From contig NZ_AUAZ01000032.1 of NCBI RefSeq assembly GCF_000428985.1, positions 1 through 47,301 of the forward strand: a stretch of DNA of 47,301 nucleotides, given 5' to 3'. Shown here piece after piece: positions 7,403-14,385 of the stretch. How positions within the stretch are numbered: position 1 is the stretch's first letter; each line of letters starts with the position of its first letter. Origin of the DNA: Marinobacterium litorale DSM 23545 (GTDB lineage Bacteria; Pseudomonadota; Gammaproteobacteria; Pseudomonadales; Balneatricaceae). The translations under genes were made by a program, and so were the position numbers. Under the pieces are notes generated by a model that worked only from the letters and a program-made list of their open reading frames with translations, made no database searches and was not told where the DNA came from.

Positions 7403-8176
7403 TTAGTGAATGTCTTTCCAGTACTCTTTCTTCAACGCAAACGCGAATACGAACAGGATCGCGAGGAAGATCAATACATAAGTACCGATTTTACCAGAGA
7501 CCATGGCTGACGGCTCGCCCATGTAAGCCATGAAGTTGACCAGATCGTACACGTACTGATCGAACTCCTCTTCGCTCATGGAGCCAGTCTCAGGCACTAC
7601 CGTCATGCAGCCACCGATACGGTCACCCGTGAGCGGATCAACTTTACCGTGACTGCCCGAATGCAGCTCCTCAGGCGTACAGTGATTGATCACGGTACCC
7701 TGGAGATCTTCCAGTACGTTGGGCATACCCACGTCCGGGAATACAGTGTTATTCACACCCCAGGGGCGCGCTTCGTCCTGATAGAAGCTACGCAGGTAGG
7801 TATAAACCCAATCCGGACCACGCAGGCGTGACTCCAGCGTCAGATCCGGCGGCGGGTTACCAAACCAGTTCTGCGCATCTTCCTTCGCCATGGCGATGGT
7901 CATCTGCTCACCGATCTTCTTGTTGCTATCAAAGATCAGGTGTTCTTCGACCAGTTCGTTCGGCATTTCCAGGTCAGTCGCCGCGCGCTCAAAACGCTGG
8001 TACTGAGCCGAGTGACAACCCATGCAACGGTTGACGAAAGTCGCCATACCACGCTGCAGGGACGCCTTGTTTTCCAGATCCACATTCATCGAATCCAGCG
8101 GCACTCCCGCGCCACCAGCGGCACTGGCGGTCATCGGCGCCAGCACCATCATCAGAGCAATAAGATACTTTTTCAT
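7403..8176 (-). CDS. petC: Ubiquinol-cytochrome c reductase, cytochrome c1 subunit
   Basis: The 257-aa protein is the membrane-anchored c1 haem subunit of the bc1 complex (complex III), passing electrons from the Rieske protein to soluble cytochrome c. A signal peptide ends near TASA (residues 16-19). The haem site CMGCH is at 51-55. A Met of the GMPNVLEDLQG segment is the likely sixth ligand. One C-terminal membrane helix (IGTYVLIFLAILFVFAFAL) is followed by the cytoplasmic tail KKEYWKDIH. It is third in the petABC operon and its start overlaps the petB stop. Confidence 0.97.
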   Translation of the reverse strand: MKKYLIALMMVLAPMTASAAGGAGVPLDSMNVDLENKASLQRGMATFVNRCMGCHSAQYQRFERAATDLEMPNELVEEHLIFDSNKKIGEQMTIAMAKEDAQNWFGNPPPDLTLESRLRGPDWVYTYLRSFYQDEARPWGVNNTVFPDVGMPNVLEDLQGTVINHCTPEELHSGSHGKVDPLTGDRIGGCMTVVPETGSMSEEEFDQYVYDLVNFMAYMGEPSAMVSGKIGTYVLIFLAILFVFAFALKKEYWKDIH

Positions 8177-9432
8177 TATCCTGTAACCCTCTCCGGTACC
8201 GGTTTAGTGCGTTCCATTCTGGTGTAGAAGGGCATCAGTAGGAAGTACGCAAAATAGAGCAAGGTACAAATCTGAGCTACCAGAGTTCGCGCAGGCGTAG
8301 ACGGTATTGCACCCAATACGCCAAGGATCACAAAGCTTACTGCGAAGATCAGCAACCAGAGCTTGCTCAGCATACCCTTGTAGCGAATCGATTTGACCGG
8401 GCTACGGTCCAGCCAGGGCAGTACGAAGAGGATTGCAATCGCCGCACCCATTACCACGACGCCCCAGAACTTGGCATCCAAACCGAACAGCGGGAAGGTG
8501 ACCGCACGTAACATGGCGTAGAACGGAGTGAAGTACCAGACCGGCGCGATATGCGCAGGTGTCTTCAGCGGGTTAGCCGGTTCGAAGTTCGGCTTCTCTA
8601 TGAAGTAACCACCGCCCTCCGGGAACCAGAAAACGACAGTACAGAAGACGGCCAGGAAGACCACAACACCGACAATATCTTTCACGGTGTAGTACGGGTG
8701 GAACGGGATGCCGTCCAGCGGTACACCATTCTCATCTTTGTTCTTCTTGATCTCGACACCATCCGGGTTGTTTGAACCCACTTCGTGCAACGCGATGATG
8801 TGCAGCACAACCAGCGCCAACAGAACAATCGGGAGCGCAATAACGTGCAGTGCGAAGAAACGGTTCAGGGTAATCCCCGAGATCAGGTAGTCACCGCGGA
8901 TCCACTGCTGAAGATCGGGACCAATAGCCGGGATCGCACCAAACAGGGAGACGATAACCTGAGCACCCCAGTATGACATCTGCCCCCATGGCAGCAGGTA
9001 GCCCATGAACGCTTCTGCCATCAGCGCCAGGTAGATGGTCATACCGAAGATCCACACCAGCTCACGCGGATTACGGTAAGAGCCGTACATCATGCCGCGG
9101 AACATATGCAGGTACACGACCACGAAGAATGCAGAAGCACCGGTGGAATGCAGATATCGCAGTATCCAACCGTACTCCACATCACGCATGATGTACTCAA
9201 CTGAGGCGAAAGCACCTTCCGCACTGGGGTTGTAGCTCATGGTCAGCCAGATACCGGTCAGGATCTGGTTAACCAGCACCAGCAGTGCCAGTGAACCGAA
9301 GAAGTACCAAAAGTTGAAGTTCTTCGGCGCGTAGTATTTGGAGAGATGATCTTCCCACATCGCTGTGGCGGGGAAGCGGTCGTCGATCCAGCCCATCAGG
9401 CCCGGATTCCCTTTATTGCGTGTACCAGCCAT
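8176..9432 (-). CDS. petB: Ubiquinol-cytochrome c reductase, cytochrome b subunit
   Basis: The 418-aa polytopic membrane protein carries the two b haems and the Qo and Qi quinone sites of the bc1 complex. The haem-ligand histidine pairs are visible in RYLHSTGASAFFVVVYLHMFRG (helix B) and in RFFALHVIALP with VLHIIALHEVG (helix D). The Qo signature is conserved as the PEGG segment (FPEGGGYF versus PEWY in many species). Both N- and C-terminal parts are fused in one chain, as in other proteobacteria. It overlaps petA and petC by one or a few bases, so the three are translated from one message. Confidence 0.97.
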   Translation of the reverse strand: MAGTRNKGNPGLMGWIDDRFPATAMWEDHLSKYYAPKNFNFWYFFGSLALLVLVNQILTGIWLTMSYNPSAEGAFASVEYIMRDVEYGWILRYLHSTGASAFFVVVYLHMFRGMMYGSYRNPRELVWIFGMTIYLALMAEAFMGYLLPWGQMSYWGAQVIVSLFGAIPAIGPDLQQWIRGDYLISGITLNRFFALHVIALPIVLLALVVLHIIALHEVGSNNPDGVEIKKNKDENGVPLDGIPFHPYYTVKDIVGVVVFLAVFCTVVFWFPEGGGYFIEKPNFEPANPLKTPAHIAPVWYFTPFYAMLRAVTFPLFGLDAKFWGVVVMGAAIAILFVLPWLDRSPVKSIRYKGMLSKLWLLIFAVSFVILGVLGAIPSTPARTLVAQICTLLYFAYFLLMPFYTRMERTKPVPERVTG

Positions 9433-10028
9433 TACACAGCCTCCTGATCGACGCCGACAACCAGCGTGTTATCGTCTTCATAAGAGTGCGGTGGGATTAC
9501 CAGGTTGGTCGGTGCCGGAACGCCTTTAAAGACGCGCCCGGACAGATCGAACTTGGAACCGTGACAGGGGCAGAAGAAGCCACCCAGCCAGTCTTCACCC
9601 AGATCTTCCGGTGCGATTTCCGGACGATAGGTCGGCGAGCAACCCAGGTGCGTACAGATACCCACCATCACCGCGATCTCCGGGCGCAGCGCACGAGCGG
9701 GGGTGCCCGGCACATAATCCGGCTGCTGCGGCTTTTCGGAGTTTGGATCTGCCAGTCGATCGTTCATCTTTTCCAGGTTAGCCAGTGCCTCCGGGCCACG
9801 TTTCACGACCCATACTGGCTTACCGCGCCACTCAACGATCATCTGCTGACCAGGCTCAAGCTTGCTGATATCCGCCTTGGCAGGTGCACCGGCAGCTTTC
9901 GCCTTGGCACTCGGATTCCAGGAAGCCACGAACGGGACAGCAGCTCCCACGGCACCCACTGCACCTACGGCAGAGGTGGCACCGATCAGAAGCCGGCGCC
10001 GACCCTTATTCACGCCGTCATTGCTCAT
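9432..10028 (-). CDS. petA: Ubiquinol-cytochrome c reductase, Rieske iron-sulfur subunit
   Basis: This 198-aa protein is the 2Fe-2S electron carrier of the bc1 complex. The cluster ligands are in CTHLGC (C125, H127) and CPCH (C153, H156), with C130 and C155 placed for the usual disulfide. A twin-arginine-like N-terminus (GRRRLLIGATSA) and Ala/Gly-rich helix form the uncleaved TAT membrane anchor. I start at 10028 (MSNDGVNKGRRR) since this is the family N-terminus and GGGGAG lies about 9 nt upstream; the ATG at 10037 is too close to that site. It is the first gene of the petABC operon. Confidence 0.96.
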   Translation of the reverse strand: MSNDGVNKGRRRLLIGATSAVGAVGAVGAAVPFVASWNPSAKAKAAGAPAKADISKLEPGQQMIVEWRGKPVWVVKRGPEALANLEKMNDRLADPNSEKPQQPDYVPGTPARALRPEIAVMVGICTHLGCSPTYRPEIAPEDLGEDWLGGFFCPCHGSKFDLSGRVFKGVPAPTNLVIPPHSYEDDNTLVVGVDQEAV

Positions 10029-10230
10029 TAACTTCATCTCCCCTCAATCGACGAACCACTTTCGCACACACAAAAGTTTGGCCGTCCTTTCAGTCATGAA
10101 AACCACGAAACCGGATTTTTCAAATGGCGGAAATCTTAAAGAAATTACCCCATAGATACAAGGTAAAATCGCCCTATACGACCAAATATCAACCGCTTAT
10201 CGTTGCACTTATGCAACAAAAAATTGACAT

Positions 10231-10268
10231 AAAAAAAGCCCGCAGCCGAAAAGGCCACGAGCTTTTTT
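10231..10268 (-). terminator. Intrinsic terminator after rpsI
   Basis: On the minus strand AGCTCGTGGCC pairs with GGCTGCGGGCT (11 bp, with three G-U pairs) around a short loop and is followed by seven Ts. It is flanked by T runs on both strands. It lies 38 nt past the rpsI stop and separates rplM-rpsI from petABC. Confidence 0.85.
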
Positions 10269-10305
10269 CTGAATTCTGCAGCGCAGCATAAAGCCGCGCA
10301 ACGAA

Positions 10306-10698
10306 TTAACGCTTGGAGAACTGCGGACGCTTACGTGCTTTACGCAGACCCACTTTCTTACGCTCAACAGCACGCGCATCACGGGTTACATAACCCGCCT
10401 GACGCAGCGTCGGACGCAGCGTTTCGTCGTATTCCATCAGTGCACGGGTGATACCGTGACGGATTGCACCTGCCTGACCAAAGCCACCACCACCGGCAAC
10501 GGTGACGTAAACATCGAACTTCTCTTTGGTTTCAGTCAGTTCGAGCGGCTGCATAACGATCATGCGAGCAGTTTCGCGGCCGAAGTAATCTTCCAGGCTA
10601 CGCTGGTTGATCGTTACTGTGCCGGTACCCGGGCGCAGGAAGACGCGCGCGGTTGAGGTTTTGCGACGGCCTGTGCCGTAGTACTGAGTAGTAGCCAT
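10306..10698 (-). CDS. rpsI: 30S ribosomal protein S9
   Basis: The 130-aa protein sits in the 30S head, and its C-terminal basic tail reaches the P-site tRNA. It shows [36 protein letters not shown] and the ending [17 protein letters not shown], all diagnostic; the final SKR is the conserved P-site tail. It follows rplM after 14 bp and the two form the conserved rplM-rpsI operon. Confidence 0.98.
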   Translation of the reverse strand: MATTQYYGTGRRKTSTARVFLRPGTGTVTINQRSLEDYFGRETARMIVMQPLELTETKEKFDVYVTVAGGGGFGQAGAIRHGITRALMEYDETLRPTLRQAGYVTRDARAVERKKVGLRKARKRPQFSKR

Positions 10699-10712
10699 TA
10701 TTCGCCTTCCCC

Positions 10713-11144
10713 TTAAATATTCAGTTCTTTAGGCTGCTGAGCCTGATGCGGATGTTCAGCACCGGCGTACACTTTCAGCTTGCTGTGCATGGCGCGACCC
10801 AACGGACCCTTCGGCAGCATACCTTTAACGGCCAGCTCGATTGTGCGCTCAGGGAAGGTTTGTACCATCGTGTTGAAGTTTGCTTCCTTCAGACCACCCG
10901 GAAAACCGGAGTGACGATAGTACATCTTGGCGTTACGCTTGTTGCCGGTCACATTGACCTTCTCAGCGTTGACTACAACGATGTAGTCACCGGTATCCAC
11001 GTGCGGAGTGTATTCCGGCTTGTGCTTACCACGCAGACGACGTGCGATTTCTGTCGCCAGACGACCCAGAGTTTTACCCTCGGCGTCAACAACGTACCAG
11101 TCGCGTTTCACTTCGGCTGGCTTTGCGCTAACAGTTGTGCTCAT
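10713..11144 (-). CDS. rplM: 50S ribosomal protein L13
   Basis: The 143-aa protein binds early to 23S rRNA during 50S assembly. It contains [35 protein letters not shown] and [12 protein letters not shown], the family core. The first ten residues are a mildly variable extension. It is the first gene of the rplM-rpsI operon, preceded by a structured leader of about 130 nt (11145-11275) that could carry autoregulation. The promoter lies at 11278-11306. Confidence 0.98.
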   Translation of the reverse strand: MSTTVSAKPAEVKRDWYVVDAEGKTLGRLATEIARRLRGKHKPEYTPHVDTGDYIVVVNAEKVNVTGNKRNAKMYYRHSGFPGGLKEANFNTMVQTFPERTIELAVKGMLPKGPLGRAMHSKLKVYAGAEHPHQAQQPKELNI

Positions 11145-11170
11145 TGTTTCTATACCTATCTTAAGTCTCG

Positions 11171-11237
11171 AACCCGGTTTAACCGGCCATTCCGACTTAC
11201 CTTATAGTTATTGGTTGCCCACCCGGAAACCGGGTTT
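11171..11237 (-). promoter_or_regulatory. Structured rplM-rpsI leader with mutually exclusive helices
   Basis: In the leader RNA (minus strand) one segment, 11227-11236, can pair two ways. Locally, ACCCGG/CCGGGT forms a hairpin with 3-nt loop (11221-11235). At longer range, AACCCGGTTT pairs perfectly over 10 bp with AAACCGGGTT at 11171-11180. The distal arm can also fold on itself (CCGGTT/AACCGG, 11174-11186). Competing helices of this kind are typical of ribosomal-protein autoregulation, but nothing here proves it. Confidence 0.45.
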
Positions 11238-11277
11238 GCAACGTACACTATCCTCTACCCCTTGCAGAGGAGCGCGA

Positions 11278-11306
11278 ATTATAGACAAGGCGCATTCGGA
11301 AATCCA
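11278..11306 (-). promoter_or_regulatory. rplM promoter
   Basis: On the minus strand a perfect TATAAT (11278-11283) lies 17 bp after a weak -35, TGGATT (11301-11306). It would start transcription about 125 nt before the rplM start codon, upstream of the leader helices. zapE ends at 11321, so the promoter lies right after it. Confidence 0.6.
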
Positions 11307-11320
11307 GCCTAAAAAGCCAC

Positions 11321-12430
11321 CTAACCGGCTCGATGCTCACGCACCAGATAGTCGTGGGACTGCATCTCCAGCAAGCGGCTTTGCGTGCGCTGAATTTCGA
11401 ATTCAAGGCGCCCCTCACTGTAGATCTGATCGATGGGAACGGCCGCCGAAATGATAAGTTTCACGCCGCTATCGTAGAACTCATCCACCATATTGATGAA
11501 GCGCCGGGCGGCATCATCGTTAGCGCGCCCCAACTGCGGCACATTACTTAAAACGACGGCATGATAAAGCTTGGACAATTCAATGTAGTCATTCTGTGAG
11601 CGCGGTCCGTTACAGAGCGCATCAAAATCGAACCACACCACATCTTCACACGCGCGACGGCTGCGAATACCGCGACCGTTTACCTCGATCACCTCCCCTT
11701 CGACCACCTCTTCCAGGTCGGGGGCAAGCCCTTCGAAGCTTTTGTTAAGACTCTCATCCGCTGCACCATCTAATGGCCAGTGGTAAAGCTCAGCCTGCTC
11801 CAGTGTTCGCAGACGGTAATCGATCCCACCATCTACGTTAACAACCTCCGTGTATTGCTTTAGCAGGTCGATCGCGGGTAAGAAGCGCGCCCGTTGCAAT
11901 CCGTCTTTATAGAGACCGTCCGGCACGATATTCGATGTTGCAACCAGGGAGACACCGTTACCAAACAATTGCTCCATGAGCCCACCGAGAATCATGGCAT
12001 CCGTTATATCGGAAACAAAGAACTCATCGAAGCAGATGATGCGCGTCTCTTCCGCATACTTACGGCCAATTTCTACCAGCGGATTCTTGGTTCCATCCAG
12101 CAGTCTCAGCTCATGGTGCACGCGTTGCATGAACCGATGGAAGTGTGTGCGCATTTTGCGTTCGAACGGCAGGCTGTCATAGAAGGTATCCATGAGGTAG
12201 GTTTTTCCACGCCCTACACCACCCCAAAAGTAGAGTCCCTTTACCGGTTCCGCCTTTTCACGTTTCACTTTTGCACTGAGACGCTGCATAAACCCGGGAG
12301 TGGGCGCATTCTCTGCGGCGACCAGATCATCATACAGACGCTGTAGATGTCCAACGGCCATCTCCTGTGTCGGATCATAGGAAAAATCGTCCCTTTGCAG
12401 ATCCTGCTTATATCGCTCCAGCGGTGTCAT
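11321..12430 (-). CDS. zapE: Cell division protein ZapE (AFG1-like ATPase)
   Basis: The 369-aa AFG1/ZapE-family P-loop ATPase associates with the division ring and, in E. coli, destabilises FtsZ filaments under low-oxygen or heat stress. The Walker A motif GGVGRGKT is at residues 70-77. The ICFDEFFVSDITDAMIL segment carries the Walker B acidic residues. LVATSNIVPDGLYKDGLQR is the sensor region. It lies upstream of rplM on the same strand, as in E. coli and Pseudomonas, and appears to have its own promoter, since lrgB ends 90 bp away. Confidence 0.95.
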   Translation of the reverse strand: MTPLERYKQDLQRDDFSYDPTQEMAVGHLQRLYDDLVAAENAPTPGFMQRLSAKVKREKAEPVKGLYFWGGVGRGKTYLMDTFYDSLPFERKMRTHFHRFMQRVHHELRLLDGTKNPLVEIGRKYAEETRIICFDEFFVSDITDAMILGGLMEQLFGNGVSLVATSNIVPDGLYKDGLQRARFLPAIDLLKQYTEVVNVDGGIDYRLRTLEQAELYHWPLDGAADESLNKSFEGLAPDLEEVVEGEVIEVNGRGIRSRRACEDVVWFDFDALCNGPRSQNDYIELSKLYHAVVLSNVPQLGRANDDAARRFINMVDEFYDSGVKLIISAAVPIDQIYSEGRLEFEIQRTQSRLLEMQSHDYLVREHRAG

Positions 12431-12520
12431 GATCGCATGTGTCCTCAGTGCAGATTTTGCTCATCTTTCGGTCGGGGCGAAACTTTACTGCCGTGCAGCA
12501 TTTTTATCAAATCATCGACT

Positions 12521-13231
12521 TCAGACCGAGACTAAAGAAACCAGCAATGGCAGCACGAACGCCGTAACCAGACCGTTGACCGCCATCGCAAGCCCTGCAA
12601 AGGCCCCAATCAAGGCCCCCATTGAGAGCGCCTGCGCAGTGCCAAAACCGTGAGCAGCCAACCCCATGGCAAATCCACGCGCAGCGGCATCTTTAATTCT
12701 GCACAAACGGAACACCCAGGGCGCAAGCACACAGCCGATCATTCCGGTCACCAGCACTATGCCCGCTGCCATGGAAGGATACCCGCCGATCTTCTCAACA
12801 ATGCCGATGGCGATGGGCGACGTCACCGACTTCGGCGCCATTGTTAACATGGTCTCGCGCTCTGCCCCCATCGCCCAGGCGATGATCGTTGCACTGATAA
12901 CCGCAAAAGGGGAGCCGACGAGTACAGCTACCAATATGGGTAACCAGTTCTCACGTATACGATCAAAATAGGCATATAGAGGCACCGCCAGCGCTACCGT
13001 CGCCGGTCCCAATAAAAAGTGAATGAACTGGGCACCTTCAAAATAGGTTTGATAACTGGTATCGGTGGCGACCAATAGCACGATCAGGATGGCCATGGAG
13101 ATCAATACCGGATGAAACAGGGACGACCCACCCAGGCGGCGATTGATCTCCCGACTGAACATAAATACCGCCAGCGTCAGAACGATCCATAGCAAAGGGC
13201 GTGCCGTGAAATAGACCCAGAATTCAGTCAT
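12521..13231 (-). CDS. lrgB: LrgB/CidB family membrane protein
   Basis: The 236-aa, mostly hydrophobic protein has the LrgB signature: SVTSPIAIGIVEKIGG followed by GFAMGLAAHGFGTAQAL. LrgB/CidB proteins work with LrgA/CidA; in other bacteria the pair influences murein hydrolase export or exports small carboxylates such as pyruvate or glycolate (the plant homologue PLGG1 carries glycolate). Its start overlaps the lrgA end by 8 bp, so the two are co-translated. Given the nearby pyruvate/lactate genes, a carboxylate-export role is an attractive guess, but that is all it is. Confidence 0.92.
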   Translation of the reverse strand: MTEFWVYFTARPLLWIVLTLAVFMFSREINRRLGGSSLFHPVLISMAILIVLLVATDTSYQTYFEGAQFIHFLLGPATVALAVPLYAYFDRIRENWLPILVAVLVGSPFAVISATIIAWAMGAERETMLTMAPKSVTSPIAIGIVEKIGGYPSMAAGIVLVTGMIGCVLAPWVFRLCRIKDAAARGFAMGLAAHGFGTAQALSMGALIGAFAGLAMAVNGLVTAFVLPLLVSLVSV

Positions 13232-13583
13232 GCTCCCCTCCCCGGCTGCGCATGATTTTCTGAAACACCCACCCGGTAACCGCCATCGTAAGCCCCGTAC
13301 TGATGACCAATGTCACAATCATCACCAACCACTCCCGACTGAGTAGTTCGAAGTGCACCATCAAGCCAACGCCCGCCGGCACAAATAAGAGCGCCAGATG
13401 GCTAAGCAGCCCATCCGATACCGTCTTCAGCCAGGCAGGCACAGCCCGCCCAGCGACAACAAGAGCCAAAGTCAGCAGCAACATACCAATAACAGGACCC
13501 GGGACGGGTATCCCCGTAACAACAACGAACAGCTCACCTAGAAGCTGACACCCCAGCAGAACCAATACGCCCCGTAACATCAC
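13224..13583 (-). CDS. lrgA: LrgA/CidA family holin-like membrane protein
   Basis: The 119-aa protein has four predicted membrane helices and the LrgA features GIPVPGPVIGMLLL and LLFVPAGVGLM. It partners LrgB, encoded immediately downstream with an 8-bp overlap. Two adjacent ATGs are possible (13583 or 13580). No LysR-type regulator of the usual CidR kind is nearby. Upstream on the opposite strand is the promoter of the first tRNA-Pro. Confidence 0.92.
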   Translation of the reverse strand: MMLRGVLVLLGCQLLGELFVVVTGIPVPGPVIGMLLLTLALVVAGRAVPAWLKTVSDGLLSHLALLFVPAGVGLMVHFELLSREWLVMIVTLVISTGLTMAVTGWVFQKIMRSRGGEHD

Positions 13584-13646
13584 TCCCCTCCAGATTCCTC
13601 GCCCACAACGCAGTCGAAAACAACGGCCTCTTTTTCATTTAGCCTC

Positions 13647-13675
13647 TTGGCATCGCACAGGCCCGCCACTATAAT
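13647..13675 (+). promoter_or_regulatory. Promoter of the first tRNA-Pro
   Basis: TTGGCA (13647-13652), a 17-bp spacer and a perfect TATAAT (13670-13675) lie upstream of the tRNA. This predicts a start near 13682 and a 5' leader of about 70 nt, removed by RNase P. A GC-rich stretch right after the -10 resembles a stringent discriminator. Confidence 0.75.
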
Positions 13676-13753
13676 GCGCCCCGTCGTATCAGCAAGGCTT
13701 TTAGCCAAAAGTCGATAACGGCAGAAGGGGCGCTCGCTCTCTTCATCTTGTGT

Positions 13754-13830
13754 CGGGGTGTAGCTCAGCCTGGTAGAGCACTGTCTTCGGGAGGCAGGGG
13801 TCGTAGGTTCAAATCCTGTCACCCCGACCA
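13754..13830 (+). tRNA. tRNA-Pro (anticodon CGG), first copy
   Basis: The 77-nt gene folds into a complete cloverleaf: acceptor CGGGGTG with CACCCCG, anticodon stem CTGTC/GGCAG with loop TTCGGGA (anticodon CGG, decoding CCG), T arm GTAGG-TTCAAAT-CCTGT, discriminator A and an encoded CCA. It is the proK type. An identical copy lies 264 bp downstream. The minus-strand ORF across it is not a gene. Confidence 0.97.
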
Positions 13831-13946
13831 TTTTTACGCCAATCTCCACGTATCCCAGCCATATGCGGCTTTTGGCGTTCGGTACGCACCTTGGCTATCG
13901 GCCTGCATCAACCATTTAAACACCCTTCCAAATCGCCCCCAACTTG

Positions 13947-13974
13947 TTGACAGCGAAACAAAAACCCTTATAAT
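13947..13974 (+). promoter_or_regulatory. Promoter of the second tRNA-Pro
   Basis: A perfect TTGACA (13947-13952), a 16-bp spacer and a perfect TATAAT (13969-13974), followed by a GC-rich discriminator (TCGCGC), lie in the spacer between the two tRNAs. Transcription should start near 13981, about 113 nt before the second tRNA. It is the strongest-looking promoter in the window. Confidence 0.85.
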
Positions 13975-14094
13975 TCGCGCTCACTTGAACGACGCAGGTT
14001 TCCCGATCTGCTGCCAAATCGCTCAAGTCGATATGTTGCAGTAACACGCAACCCAAGTACCAGCGTCGTATCCGATCGGAAACGGCAACCTAGT

Positions 14095-14171
14095 CGGGGT
14101 GTAGCTCAGCCTGGTAGAGCACTGTCTTCGGGAGGCAGGGGTCGTAGGTTCAAATCCTGTCACCCCGACCA
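14095..14171 (+). tRNA. tRNA-Pro (anticodon CGG), second copy
   Basis: All 77 nt are identical to 13754-13830, including the encoded CCA. Identity ends within a few bases on either side (GT before, ATTT after), so only the tRNA itself is shared. It has its own consensus promoter. The next 170 nt downstream hold no gene on this strand and then meet the aceF terminator. Confidence 0.97.
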
Positions 14172-14341
14172 TTTCTTCACGCTTTCTTCCTTACACGTTC
14201 AAGTTTCATCATAAACTTTCAGCGCCCTTCAGAGCCTTGCACTCTGATGCAGATGTTTTATCGCAGCATATCTCTGCCGATATAACAGAGCGCGCCATCT
14301 CGATATACCAGTCAACGCAGAACCCGCTGTACCGTATAAAC

Positions 14342-14370
14342 AAAAAAGGCCCCCGAAGGAGCCCTTTTCA
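14342..14370 (-). terminator. Intrinsic terminator after aceF
   Basis: On the minus strand AAGGGCTCC-TTCG-GGGGCCTT, a stem capped by a stable TTCG tetraloop, is followed by six Ts. It lies about 16 nt past the aceF stop codon and ends the pdhR-aceEF transcript. The stretch between it and the tRNA (14172-14341) has nothing recognisable. Confidence 0.85.
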
Positions 14371-14385
14371 AATCCGATTCCGTAA

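Noticed and set aside
10202-10217. GTTGCA-CTTA-TGCAAC inverted repeat
   Set aside because: Short stem between the rpsI terminator and petA; no T run or obvious regulator consensus. Probably chance.
13580-13849. Minus-strand 89-aa ORF
   Set aside because: It runs across the first tRNA-Pro and its promoter; no similarity to known proteins.
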